Assembly (NCBI GenBank): GCA_963920575.1
Contig: OY986967.1
Coordinates: 12,642,061 to 12,706,060 of the forward strand
Reading direction: 5' to 3'
DNA length: 64,000 bases
Source: Narthecium ossifragum
Taxonomy: Eukaryota > Streptophyta > Magnoliopsida > Dioscoreales > Nartheciaceae
Every line of letters begins with the position of its first letter. Position 1 is the first letter of the stretch. This document shows, piece by piece, positions 21,453 to 31,783 of this stretch. The notes below the pieces were generated by a model. It saw only the letters and a program-made list of their open reading frames with translations. It ran no database searches and was not told where the DNA came from. Made by a program: the position numbers and the translations under genes.

Positions 21453-24400
21453 AACCCTTCATAAGTTAGGGTACGATACTATGGACTTAACATCCAGTAA
21501 TATTGTGGTCCAAGGCTTCAACCAAGCTGGGCAACAAGTGTTAGGTTCCATACGCTTAGTCTTAAAATTTCAAGACTTAGTCAGGAGCGTTGTTTTCCAT
21601 GTTATCGACGCTCGCACATCTTACAATGCCTTGCTAGGGAGACCTTGGCTCCATGAGTATAAGGTCGTTCCCTCAACACTTCATCAATGCTTCAAATACC
21701 AAACCCCTGAAGGCGACGTCAAAAGAGTGTTCGCTGACACAAAACCTTTTACACCAGGGGAAGCATTCTTCGCGGATGCTAAGTTCTACTTGGATCCACC
21801 ATTAAAGGTGAAGAAACCTGACCCTACACCTTCTGCAGACATGGGCTTCACAGAGAAGTTCATTGCAGCTGTTCAGCAAGGAAAGAAACCTCCTCAGAAG
21901 AAAAAGACATACTGTTATATCCCAAGTAGCCAGAGGAAAGCGGGAGACCCAATATTCAAGGTTATTGAAGAAGAACTTCCCAAGTCCACTCTTCAAGACT
22001 TTCCCATACCTCTCCCAAAGCTTCTACCTTCGTATTTGAGGCCCCCGCCAACCAGAGAAGAAGGTCTATCAAATGAACATGAAGGTGGGGCAAGATATAA
22101 CCAACCTATCAAGTTCGTACAGGCCTCTCTGGTCATATCTTCTGACAATAGTCCATCCTTACCCATACCCTTCTATGACCAAAAGACATTACACATGATG
22201 TCCCAGATGGGGTATGATATCAACTCCGGTGAAGGCCTATGCGGAGGCCGTGGCCAAAAGCAGCCCTTTGAAGACCTTCTATCAGAGGAGCAAAAGATAG
22301 CTATTCGCTATGGTGAAGACTTGTTCTTTCACAAGACAGGACTTGGATATCAAGTCTGCATGACTTCTACAGAGTTCATCGACCTTCAAGAGGCGCCTCC
22401 TCAACTTGAAGATGGTGGGCAAGCGACCTTCGATGACCTCGAAGAGATAAACCTGGGGGCAAAAAATGATCCCCGCCCTACTTTCATCCTCGCTCACATG
22501 ACGCCAGAAGAGAAGAAGCAATATGCTACTTTCCTCCGTCAAAATCAGGATGTGTTTGCTTGGAGTTATAAGGAAATGCCTGGGTTAGATCCCAATGTGG
22601 CTGTGCATCGCCTATCTATAGAGGAAGGCGTTCGCCCAGTCAAGCAAGCTCAGAGACGCTTCCGACCGGAGTTAATCCCCAAAATCATTACTGAAGTTGA
22701 CAAGCTCATCAAAGCAAACTTCATCCGAGAAGTCCAATATCCCAAGTGGCTAGCGAACATTGTACCTGTAAAGAAGAAGAATGGGCAACTTAGACTCTGC
22801 ATAGATTTCAGAGATCTAAACAAAGCCTGCCCAAAGGATGACTTTCCATTGCCCATATCCGAAATCATTGTAGATGCAACTACTGGGCATGAGATCCTCT
22901 CTTTTATGGATGGATACTCGGGTTACAACCAGATAAAGATGGCTCCTGAAGATGAAGAGCTGACTGCATTTCGTACGCCAAAAGGGATATTTTGCTACAC
23001 AGTGATGCCCTTTGGACTAAAAAATGCCGGGGCTACCTATCAAAGGGCCATGACAGTCATTTTCAATGATCTACTCCATGATATCGTGGAATGTTATGTT
23101 GATGACTTGGTGGTAAAGACAAAGCATAGGCAAGATCATTTTAAACACTTAGCCAAAGTTTTTCAAAGACTCAGGCAATATAACTTAAAGATGAACCCTA
23201 TGAAATGTGCCTTTGGCGTCACATCCGGAAAACTCCTTGGCTTTATAGTGCGCAAGCGAGGGATTGAGGTCGACCCTTCTAAGATCAAGGCAATTTTGGA
23301 AATGCCCCCTCCTCGGAACCTTCATGAGTTGAAAGGCCTCCAAGGACGGTTAGCATATATACGAAGGTTTATATCTAACCTGGCGGGACGCTGCAAGCCG
23401 TTCTCACACCTCATGAAAAAGCAAGTTCCCTTCAAATGGGACGGAGCTTGCCACAATGCCTTCCAAAGAATCAAGGAGTATCTCATCAACCCACCAGTGC
23501 TAGCGTCCCCCATCAAAGGAAGACCTTTGATCCTATACACGGCAGCTCTGCCTGGATCATTAGGTGCTTTGCTAGCGCAACATGATAATGAAGGTAAAGA
23601 AAGAGCTCTCTACTACCTTAGTAGAACTCTGGTCGAAGCCGAACACAACTACTCAGAAATGGAAAAAATCTGCCTCTCTTTAGTGTTCGCCACCCAAAAG
23701 TTGCGCCACTATCTTCTAGAGCACCCCGTGCAACTCATATCCAAAGCTGATCCTTTGCGATATGTACTTAAAAAATTGACTTTGTCCGGACAACTAGCAA
23801 AGTGGGCCATGTTACTGTCCCAGTCTGACATAACATACGTCCCGCAGAAAGCTGTCAAGGGTCAAGCTTTGGCAGACTTTCTAGCCGCCTATCCAGTCCC
23901 AGATGACGAAATCCTAAAAGATGACTTTCCATATGAAGGAGTCTTTGTGGCCGATGTCCAACCCTTTTGGGAGATGTATTTCGATGGAGCATGTAGACGC
24001 TTAGGAGCGGGGGCAGGACTGGTCTTTGTTACACCGGAACAAGCTCTAATCCCCTACTCCTTCACGTTAACGTCCGCTTCGTCCAACAACATGGCAGAAT
24101 ACGAAGCTCTCATAATCGGCCTAGAGATAGCCACTGAGATGGGGATAGATCCACTCACCATATATGGCGACTCTCAACTCATCATAAATCAACTCCATGG
24201 CATATACGCCACAAAAAAAGAAGAACTAATCCCATACCTTCATAGGGCCAAAGAACTCATCAACTCTTTCAAAGAGCTGAAAATTCAACATGTTCCACGC
24301 TCGCAAAACCAAAAAGCCGATGCGTTGGCCAGCTTGGCCGCAGCTATGTCTCTCCCACCCACAGCAGTGTTAGAAGTCAGGATAGAGGAAAGACGGGTTC

Positions 24401-24552
24401 TTCCCCCTCTCCTTGAAGAAACACTGAACCAACAGCTACCGGTGCTCATCAATGCCATCTCTACGTCTGAAGTTCAAATAAGAGACTGGAGAGCGCCTTT
24501 CCTAGACTATCTTATGTCTGGGGCTCTTCCTTCTGACGCTCAAGAAGATTAA
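21391..24552 (+). CDS. Tat element pol: protease, reverse transcriptase, RNase H, second (archaeal-type) RNase H
   Basis: It is a 1053-codon open frame; the upstream ATG is arbitrary because the protein is normally part of a polyprotein. An aspartic protease lies at residues 1-90 with DCGSAINLLP (Asp10; Cys replaces the usual Ser/Thr/Gly). Reverse transcriptase spans about 400-650, with the catalytic YVDD at 569-572. A gypsy-type RNase H follows (about 700-820). A second RNase H of archaeal type lies at 860-990 with FDGA (Asp865), AEYEAL (Glu903) and GDSQL (Asp927), then QNQKADALASLA. Two RNase H domains in series mark the Tat clade. The frame stops at 24552, just before integrase. Confidence 0.9.
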   Translation: MKYPHHVMLDCGSAINLLPLKTLHKLGYDTMDLTSSNIVVQGFNQAGQQVLGSIRLVLKFQDLVRSVVFHVIDARTSYNALLGRPWLHEYKVVPSTLHQCFKYQTPEGDVKRVFADTKPFTPGEAFFADAKFYLDPPLKVKKPDPTPSADMGFTEKFIAAVQQGKKPPQKKKTYCYIPSSQRKAGDPIFKVIEEELPKSTLQDFPIPLPKLLPSYLRPPPTREEGLSNEHEGGARYNQPIKFVQASLVISSDNSPSLPIPFYDQKTLHMMSQMGYDINSGEGLCGGRGQKQPFEDLLSEEQKIAIRYGEDLFFHKTGLGYQVCMTSTEFIDLQEAPPQLEDGGQATFDDLEEINLGAKNDPRPTFILAHMTPEEKKQYATFLRQNQDVFAWSYKEMPGLDPNVAVHRLSIEEGVRPVKQAQRRFRPELIPKIITEVDKLIKANFIREVQYPKWLANIVPVKKKNGQLRLCIDFRDLNKACPKDDFPLPISEIIVDATTGHEILSFMDGYSGYNQIKMAPEDEELTAFRTPKGIFCYTVMPFGLKNAGATYQRAMTVIFNDLLHDIVECYVDDLVVKTKHRQDHFKHLAKVFQRLRQYNLKMNPMKCAFGVTSGKLLGFIVRKRGIEVDPSKIKAILEMPPPRNLHELKGLQGRLAYIRRFISNLAGRCKPFSHLMKKQVPFKWDGACHNAFQRIKEYLINPPVLASPIKGRPLILYTAALPGSLGALLAQHDNEGKERALYYLSRTLVEAEHNYSEMEKICLSLVFATQKLRHYLLEHPVQLISKADPLRYVLKKLTLSGQLAKWAMLLSQSDITYVPQKAVKGQALADFLAAYPVPDDEILKDDFPYEGVFVADVQPFWEMYFDGACRRLGAGAGLVFVTPEQALIPYSFTLTSASSNNMAEYEALIIGLEIATEMGIDPLTIYGDSQLIINQLHGIYATKKEELIPYLHRAKELINSFKELKIQHVPRSQNQKADALASLAAAMSLPPTAVLEVRIEERRVLPPLLEETLNQQLPVLINAISTSEVQIRDWRAPFLDYLMSGALPSDAQED

Positions 24553-25735
24553 GGCTGAGAAGGAGAGTGACAAAATATACATACATCAATGATACACTAT
24601 ACCGAAGGACCTTCGATGAACTTTTACTACGATGTCTTTCCAATGAGGAAGCATCATCTGCCCTCGAAGAAGTTCATTCAGGTATATGCGGAGCACACCA
24701 ATCCGGCCCCAAGCTATATCACCAGTTGAAACGCTTGGGATACTACTGGCCATCCATGGTGCGTGACTCAATTGACTATGCCAAGAGATGTCATGTGTGT
24801 CAAATCCATGGAGACTTCATACATATGCCTCCGGAGCCACTTCATCCTACAAGTCTCTCCTGGCCTTTTGAAGCCTGGGGACTGGATGTAGTAGCCCTGT
24901 TCAACCCTCTTCATCAAGGGGACATAGTTATATCCTGGCCGCAACGGATTACTTCTCCAAATGGGCTGAAGCCATAGCCCTCAAGGATGTGAAAGGCGAG
25001 ATGGTAGTGCAGTTCATCAAAACACACGTCATATACCGATTTGGGATCCCAGCTAGACTCATATCGGACAATGGCACCCCTTTCAAAAATAGAAACATGG
25101 AGAAGCTATGTGCTAAGTTCAAAATCAAGCACTACTTCTCCTCAGCGTATAACGCGGCCGCCAACGGACAAGCAGAAGCCTTTAACAAAATCCTCTGTAA
25201 ACTCCTAAAGAAAGTGGTCCATAAAAACAGAAAAGAGTGGCACGAGAAACTCTTGGAGAACTTATGGGCATATCGCACCACCGTAAGAACTCCAACCGGG
25301 GCAACCCCGTATTCTCTGGTCTTTGGAGGTGAAGCAGTCCTTCCCCTTGAAGTGCAAATTCCTTCTCTCAGAGTAGCTCTGCAAGAAGAGTTGACAGAAG
25401 ACCAAACAGCTAAGTTGAGACTCGAAGAACTCGACAACTTAGAAGAGAAACGCTTGGAAGCCCAACAAAATTTGGAGGTTTACCAAGCGAGGATCTCTAG
25501 AGCCTTTGATAGAAAAGTGAAGCGTCGCTCGTTCAAGGTTGGAGACCTTGTTCTCGCTGTCGTTCGACCCATGGTCGTCACAAGGAGGATACAAGGAAAA
25601 TTCGAGCCCAAATGGGAGGGACCCTTCATAGTTCAAGAGGTCTACTCTAACGGAGCTTATACAATCACATCTCTGGATGGCGAATACACACCGCCTCCAG
25701 TAAACGGTAAATTCCTAAAGCGATATTATGCTTAA
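24553..25735 (+). pseudogene. Tat element integrase, two frameshifts
   Basis: This is the enzyme that inserts the cDNA into chromosomes. The zinc-binding part lies in the frame 24567-24977 (HSGICGAH ... CHVC), followed by WGLDVV, which holds the first catalytic Asp. A frameshift near 24895 moves the rest to the frame 24989-25735, where SDNGTPF gives the second Asp and NGQAEAFNK the catalytic Glu. A further shift near 24550 separates it from pol. The C-terminal part ends in WEGPFIV ... PVNGKFLKRYYA with no chromodomain. The fold is recognisable but the protein is not made as one piece. Confidence 0.88.
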
Positions 25736-25740
25736 GATGA

Positions 25741-27200
25741 CATAGTGCCCCAAGCTTCACGGGCCTAAACTGCAAGCAACTACACTCCAAGCTTCACGAG
25801 TATAAACTAAAGCATAAAAACTTGAAAGCTCCATGAGCACAAGTTCTCAACATAGTGCCCCAAGTTTCATGGGCCTAAACTGCAAGCAACTACACTCCAA
25901 GCTTCACGAGTATAAACTAAAGCATAAAAACTTGAAAGCTCCATGAGCACAAGTTCTCAACATAGTGCCCCAAGCTTCACGGGCCTAAACTGCAAGCAAC
26001 TACACTCCAAGCTTCACGAGTATAAACTAAAGCATAAAATCTTGAAAGCTCCATGAGCACAAGTTCTCAACATAGTGCCCCAAGCTTCACGGGCCTAAAC
26101 TGCAAGCAACTACACTCCAAGCTTCATGAGTATAAACTAAAAGCGTAAAAACTTGAAAGCTCCATGAGCACAAGTTCTCAACATAGTGCCCCAAGCTTCA
26201 CGGGCCTAAACTGCAAGCAACTACACTCCAAGCTTCACGAGTATAAACTAAAGCATAAAAACTTGAAACCTCCATGAGCAACAAGTTCTCAACATAGTGC
26301 CCCAAGCTTCACGGGCCTAAACTGCAAGCAACTACACTCCAAGCTTTACGAGTATAAACTAAAAGCATAAAAACTTGAAAGCTCCATGAGCACAAGTTCT
26401 CAACATAGTGACCCAAGCTTCACGGGCCTAAACTGCAAGCAACTACACTCCAAGCTTCATGAGTATAAACTAAAAGCGTAAAAGCTTGAAAGCTCCATGA
26501 GCACAAGTTCTCAACATAGTGCCCCAAGCTTCACGGGCCTAAACTGCAAGCAACTACACTCCAAGCTTCACGAGTATAAACTAAAGCATAAAAACTTGGA
26601 AGCTCCATGAGCAACAAGTTCTCAACATAGTGCCCCAAGCTTCACGGGCCTAAACTGCAAGCAACTACACTCCAAGCTTCATGAGTATAAACTAAAGCAT
26701 AAAAACTTGAAAGCTCCATGAGCACGAGTTCTCAACATAGTGCCCCAAGCTTCACGGGCCTAAACTGCAAGCAACTACACTCCAAGCTTCACGAGTATAA
26801 ACTAAAGCATAAAAACTTGAAAGCTTCATGAGCACAAGTTCTTAATATAGTGCCCCAAGCTTCACGGGCCTAAACTGCAAGCAACTACATTCCAAGCTTC
26901 ACGAGTATAAACTAAAGCATAAAAACTTGAAAGCTCCATGAGCACAAGTTCTCAACATAGTGCCCCGAGCTTCACGGGCTTAAACTGCGAGCAACTACAC
27001 TCCAAGCTTCACGAGTATAAACTAAAGCATAAAAACTTGAAAGCTCCATGAGCACAAGTTCTCAACATAGTGCCCCAAGCTTCACGGGCTTAAAATGCAA
27101 GCAACTACACTCCAAGCTTCACGAGTATAAACTAAAGCATAAAAACTTGAAAGCTCCATGAGCACAAGTTCTCAACATGGTGCCCCAAGCTTCACGGGCC
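25741..27200 (+). repeat. 110-111 bp tandem array (13 units plus a partial) in the Tat 3' region
   Basis: Units begin with CATAGTGCCCCAAGC or a close variant at 25741, 25851, 25961, 26071, 26182, 26293, 26404, 26515, 26626, 26736, 26846, 26956 and 27066, with a decaying copy at 27176. Units differ by a few substitutions and single A insertions that give the 111-bp length. Within each unit, AAGCTTCACGGGC, AAGCTTCACGAGT and AAAGCTCCATGAGC look like three diverged sub-repeats. The array starts immediately after the integrase stop codon. Tandem arrays in the 3' region of Tat/Ogre elements are a known source of plant satellites. Confidence 0.95.
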
Positions 27201-27506
27201 TAACTGATAACACATGTATGTTTCAAAATATCTATGCAAGAGCAAAGAACTTGGGAGTTCCATCTGCACAAGTTCCAATCATCGTGTTCCAAACTTCGCA
27301 AGCATAAACTTATAAGCCTTGTGAAAGAAAGCAAAGCAAAGCATTCATATAAAAGCAAAGTTATGAACACATGAAAAAATCAAAATCAAAATCAAACTCA
27401 ATAAAAGAGCCCAAACTACAGAAATCTAAGTTTTCTACGCTCTATGAGTTTAACCTAAACTCAAGTTTGCTGTCAAAAAAAAAAAAAGAAGAAGATGAAC
27501 GAGACT
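27201..27506. other. Spacer between the array and the antisense gene
   Basis: It is A-rich sequence with degenerate remains of the array motif (CTTGGGAGTTCCAT, AACTTCGCAAGCAT) and an A-run near 27475-27488. On the minus strand this is downstream of the coiled-coil ORF and could hold its transcript end. I see no ORF. Confidence 0.5.
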
Positions 27507-28316
27507 CTATGAGCCCCAGCGCCTCAAAGTCTCATAGGTACTCTCCAAATGAGCTTGTAAGTCACCATGTGTGACTTGAAGAATCTCCAAACGATGGGTT
27601 GCCTCATCATGGCCTTCTTGCATCTTCTTGAGTGATGTTGTCCATTCCCCTTCAGCTCTTATCAAACCGGCGTCCTTCTCGTCAAGAGCCTTCAGTATTG
27701 CCTCAAGGCGTTGCCTATCCTCAAGAGTAACTCGGCGACAGTCTGATATCTCCTCCAGCTTCAACTTGGACGTCTCTATGCCTTGTGCAAAGTCCTCCAT
27801 ATCTGTTTTGCAATCCTTGACTTGCTTTTTCTCATCTTGAGACTCAGCCTGATAATGAGAAATTTGTGATTGAAGAGACTGCAAAGTGCCTTTGAGAGAT
27901 GATGACCCCAAGGCATAGTCAGGTAGTGCCTGCAACAATGATGAAACATGTCGGCTTAACTCTTCAGGATCCTGACAATGAGTCAGTATGGGTAGGAAAA
28001 CCTCCAATAACTGCTTCTCAATGGCTCTATAAATTTCAACTATCTTCTCGTGAAAAGGAGCAGAGTGGGGGGGAGCATTGTCTGTGTCCCTGTTCACAAT
28101 GGTTGTCTTTTCAGGAGGACGCTCAGGCCCGCCAGCCAAGGGTAGCTCCACCTCAGTTGTCTTTTTCCCCTCAGGGATACTCCCAGGCTCAGCAAGTGAC
28201 GATAGTTCTACATCAGAGGTCGTCGTCTGTCTAGGAGAGCTCATGATCTTCTCTCCTATATGAGATAACTCTCCATCAGTTTCTTCTTGATCCATGTCAC
28301 GGAGGGCGTCTATCAT
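27507..28316 (-). CDS. Antisense extra ORF, C-terminal part: coiled-coil protein
   Basis: It is a 269-codon minus-strand frame inside the Tat element. The first 90 residues are acidic and Pro/Ser-rich. From about residue 90 a helical region follows (FHEKIVEIYRAIEKQLLEVF), then a long heptad-rich coiled coil from about 140 to 260 (ETSKLKLEEISDC, LEAILKALDEKDAG, HRLEILQVTHGDLQAHLES). It reads on from the plant-mobile-domain ORF upstream on the same strand, probably as the last exon of the same gene; a frame change near 28316 separates the pieces. A nuclear or scaffold role is only a guess. No motif identifies an enzyme. Confidence 0.65.
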   Translation of the reverse strand: MIDALRDMDQEETDGELSHIGEKIMSSPRQTTTSDVELSSLAEPGSIPEGKKTTEVELPLAGGPERPPEKTTIVNRDTDNAPPHSAPFHEKIVEIYRAIEKQLLEVFLPILTHCQDPEELSRHVSSLLQALPDYALGSSSLKGTLQSLQSQISHYQAESQDEKKQVKDCKTDMEDFAQGIETSKLKLEEISDCRRVTLEDRQRLEAILKALDEKDAGLIRAEGEWTTSLKKMQEGHDEATHRLEILQVTHGDLQAHLESTYETLRRWGS

Positions 28317-28595
28317 CTCTCTTTGGTGGAAGCACTAGGGAAGGGGGTGAGAACACTAAAGTGCGACAAACGGGAGGATTACTTTCGGCGCACGAGGTGA
28401 CCTCCATATCCACATCATGAGCTTCTGATGTGCTGAGAACTCGCGAGATGTCTCGCCCATCAGAACTCTCCTCCACAAGCGGTGTTCTTGACCTTTTTCT
28501 GGAAGATATTGGCAAACCATCCTCAGAAGGTGGAGGTTGGCGCTTCCCAGCTGAGGGAGAAGCTTCCTGGGAAGAAAACCTATCGCCAATAGGCT
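28297..28595 (-). CDS. Antisense extra ORF, middle part (probable exon)
   Basis: On the minus strand, a pyrimidine tract ending CAG (about 28612-28596) looks like an intron acceptor. The sequence after it is open and Ser/Pro/Arg-rich, with a KRSRTP basic patch typical of a nuclear import signal. It overlaps the start of the coiled-coil frame, so one frameshift or another small intron is needed to join them. The matching donor at the end of the plant-mobile-domain frame is not clear (no obvious GT). Confidence 0.45.
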
Positions 28596-28613
28596 GCGAA
28601 AAAGAAAAAAAAA

Positions 28614-30593
28614 CTAAGTGCGAGTCAGAATAAAAAAGAAAAGGCTAAAGCCTAGGGAGCAATTCTCCGGTATTCTGGCCGACATACGAGCAGAAAGGTC
28701 CGGGCATGGCCTCTTTATACCTCCTTGATCATCAAAATATTTCCACTCTGATCTTAGGCGATCTCCAAAACGCTCCATGAAGGCAGCATCATACTCGTCA
28801 AGCTCGCCACGCTTGACCAATGTTTCCTCAGCAGAGGCCGGTCGCATGCACTCCCACAGTTCCTTCTGGGGTCCACACCTATAAGAAAGAGTTCTCCTCT
28901 CCTCAATCGTCAAGGAACTCCGAGGCGCCTTCGGCCCGTCACCTAGCCTGTCCACCATCTCTTTGAGAAGGCATTCTGTCTCTTTTACCCACCATCTTCC
29001 CCAAGCAGTGCAGACCTTCCCATTCCTATTCTTTGAAGGGAAAAAGAACATCTTCTGGCTATCGCTCCTATTTAGATACTCCCAATGAGCAAGCATCACT
29101 CCAGCACGATGCTCCTCTAGAGGATGTAGAAGACCCCTGAGAGGGACGGTTTGATCAAACCCAAATTGCCGGCTCACTCGATGAGGGTTGTATGGCTCGG
29201 CATACATCTTGGAGACCTTATAGACTAGTCTCAATGGGAGAATGCCTCGACGGATAGAAAGGAGGAAATACCTAATGTCTTTCTGATGAGGACCTTGTAC
29301 TGAATGCAATCCATCATGATCACGTCGCCATAAAAGAGCGCGTGGTTGGAAATAGAAATAGTCCTTCACATTCAACTTATCCCTTGCTGCTGCAGCAGAA
29401 AATTCTCGAGGCCCACGAAACATTAGATACTTTAAATCTGGGATGCGCTTGTCACTAAATTTGATAGGAGGAAGATCCCAACATCGCGAGATGCCTTTAT
29501 CGTAAAGTCCTCGGATGTAGCGATAAGCCCAACCCATTAAAACATGGACGCTCCAGCTAACACTTGCAAATCCCGGGCCTGCAGGGTGCAAACACATCAC
29601 TCTCATGCCTCTATATAGAGAGCATAGAGCTGCCGGGGCTAAGGAAAAGGACCAACCCTGGACCATCAGGCACGCCGGTATAAAAACGCCGGGTCGAATG
29701 CAAGCCTCTGAGTCTGGGATAGCATAGCGACATAACCAGATGGAGAGGAAGGCCAACGTGTACAACCCCTCATCGAAGGCCATAAATGGATCAAAATCCT
29801 CATGGTAAAGAGGGCACTTCTCCCAAGCATAACGACCCTTGTCCTCAAAATCTTTTGGAGGACCGCATTTAAGAAAGCCACGGTAGAAGTAACGGGTCCA
29901 GGCCTCAAAGGATACCTTACCCTTACTCCCGGCCAGCTCTTCCCAAATAGCCATAAGGCGGTGGGCGTTCGGAGAATAGGTAGGGATGTCGGTGCGAGAC
30001 TCCCCATTGAAATGGAGATCTCTCTCATCAGGAAGTCGCTCGTCATACATTTGACCAGTCATAGGAAGACCAGCGATAGAAAATATGTCGAAGAGCGTCA
30101 CAGTCATCTCCCCATGGTGAAAAACAAATGTGTTAGTATCTGCATTCCACCTCTCCATTAATCCGCAGAAAGCTTGTTCATCAATGGTATAATAGCCTAA
30201 GGAGCAATAGACAGCTCCGTAAATTTGTAGCTTCCAAAGCAAGTCCCCATCCTTCAAAAGAACTTCGGTAGCCCATTCATTATAGCCAGGTACCAACCCA
30301 TATGATGGATGTCGATACTCGGCCCAGTCAAGACTTTTATAAATCATGCGCTTCCCAAGGCAAGAGAGAGGCATAGAAGTCGGACCTTGCATAATAGGAC
30401 AAAGAAACTCGCCATCGAAGTTCTGCCATCTGGTGCACTTGAACTCATTTCCCTGACGAATTTTTCCTTCGGCAACCTTACAAGATGCAATATAATATTC
30501 GTCTACACCATTCTTTATGGTGAAAAGGTCGGAATGAGCCAACTTGGCTAAGGGAATACAAGCTTCAGTAACACCTGTAGAGGAAGAAGCCAT
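28614..30593 (-). CDS. Antisense extra ORF: plant mobile domain (aminotransferase-like) protein
   Basis: The frame is open from 30680, but the best start is the ATG at 30593 (MASSSTGV), giving about 659 residues. Residues 110-420 fit the plant mobile domain (PMD): TIDEQAFCGLMERWNADTNT, then FHHGEMTVTLFDIFSIAGLP, the conserved core of this family, and later the DPFMAFDEGLYTLAFLSIWLC segment. PMD proteins occur as host genes that act in silencing and development (MAIN/MAIL family) and inside plant transposons. Antisense extra ORFs with this domain are reported in Tat-clade retrotransposons. The last about 15 residues look like intron read-through. It is one of the longest uninterrupted frames in the element, which suggests recent selection. 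Confidence 0.75.
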   Translation of the reverse strand: MASSSTGVTEACIPLAKLAHSDLFTIKNGVDEYYIASCKVAEGKIRQGNEFKCTRWQNFDGEFLCPIMQGPTSMPLSCLGKRMIYKSLDWAEYRHPSYGLVPGYNEWATEVLLKDGDLLWKLQIYGAVYCSLGYYTIDEQAFCGLMERWNADTNTFVFHHGEMTVTLFDIFSIAGLPMTGQMYDERLPDERDLHFNGESRTDIPTYSPNAHRLMAIWEELAGSKGKVSFEAWTRYFYRGFLKCGPPKDFEDKGRYAWEKCPLYHEDFDPFMAFDEGLYTLAFLSIWLCRYAIPDSEACIRPGVFIPACLMVQGWSFSLAPAALCSLYRGMRVMCLHPAGPGFASVSWSVHVLMGWAYRYIRGLYDKGISRCWDLPPIKFSDKRIPDLKYLMFRGPREFSAAAARDKLNVKDYFYFQPRALLWRRDHDGLHSVQGPHQKDIRYFLLSIRRGILPLRLVYKVSKMYAEPYNPHRVSRQFGFDQTVPLRGLLHPLEEHRAGVMLAHWEYLNRSDSQKMFFFPSKNRNGKVCTAWGRWWVKETECLLKEMVDRLGDGPKAPRSSLTIEERRTLSYRCGPQKELWECMRPASAEETLVKRGELDEYDAAFMERFGDRLRSEWKYFDDQGGIKRPCPDLSARMSARIPENCSLGFSLFFFILTRT

Positions 30594-30654
30594 CCTGCAA
30601 AAAGGAGAAGAAAAGGGTCTACAGAAAGAGGAGACCAATGAAAAAAACTTCGAC

Positions 30655-31385
30655 GCGCTCGGGCCTGCCGCCACGACCATGCACAGTGCTTCTATTCACA
30701 CTGCAGTCCAACGGATTTTCCTTCCATGCACATCGAAGTGTCCATAGGAGCTTTCTTGCTTCTGATCATATCATCAACAAAATATCGGATCGAACATCAC
30801 GGTGGGGCAATCGCCGTGGGATCGGTAATGTCGCGTCAAATAACGGAGCAAGCTGCGTTACCCTCACTCGCGAGACATGTTTTATTGACCCCCCACAAGC
30901 CGTCGCGTCGTGATATACGACCAGATACCGTCGTGATATAACCTCGAACAAGAGGTACGGTCGGTAGGAAAAAAAAGAAAGAGAAGGAAAACCTTGGCAA
31001 TAAAAAGGAGGAAATTCCAACAAAAAAAAAAAAAAAAAGAAGGGGCGGAACTAAAATGAACAAGAACCTTGATATGCCCAGGTCTGCCATCGCAACCATA
31101 TACAGTGCTTCTATCCACACTGTGGTCCGACGGATTTTCCATTCATGCACATCAAAGGGTTGCAATGGAAGCTTCTCATGTTCTTGATCATATCATCAAC
31201 AAAATACTGGATCATACAACACGGTGGAGCAATCGCCGTGGGATCGGTAATGTTGCGTCGAATAGCGGAGCAAGCTGCGCCATATTCATCCGCAAGACAT
31301 ATTTTTATTGACCCCCCACAAGCCGTCGCTTCGTGATGTACGACCGAGCATCATCGTGATACAACCTCAAACAAGAGGTACGGGT
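30655..31385. repeat. Twofold ~310-bp direct repeat upstream of the antisense ORF
   Basis: Unit 1 (about 30655-30963) and unit 2 (about 31074-31385) share blocks such as CAGTGCTTCTAT, ATATCATCAACAAAATA, CGCCGTGGGATCGGTAATGT, TTGACCCCCCACAAGCCGTC and ACAAGAGGTACGG, at roughly 85% identity by eye. They lie a few dozen bases upstream of the antisense start codon. They could carry its promoter or leader, but that is inference. Confidence 0.75.
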
Positions 31386-31746
31386 GGTATGAAAAAATAA
31401 AGGGAAGATGAAGACATGCAAATGAAAGGATAAAAGGTGATCCGGTCAAAAGGATCTCAAAGTTGATAGAGTAAATGAAGGAACACGTCAACATACAATA
31501 GAGAAGAGATCAAGAGAGAAAAGAAAGAAAAAAAACCTGACAAAGCTGCTCCAAGCCTTCCCTCTACGTGCAGCCAGGGCTCTTTCTCCAATGCTTCAAA
31601 AAAAAAAGTGAGCCGGCTAATAGAAATTCCAAGGCATCTATATAGGCTGCCTTGGATGGGTTCATGTGATATACTTGAACTCCTACATGAACTCTTATCT
31701 TTGATTGAGAGGATATCTTATGGGAATTCAAGTCCAATTTGGACTC

Positions 31747-31783
<37 letters not shown>

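Noticed and set aside
25741..27200. CRISPR-like array
   Set aside because: Whole units are repeated head to tail without unique spacers, and the context is a plant retrotransposon.
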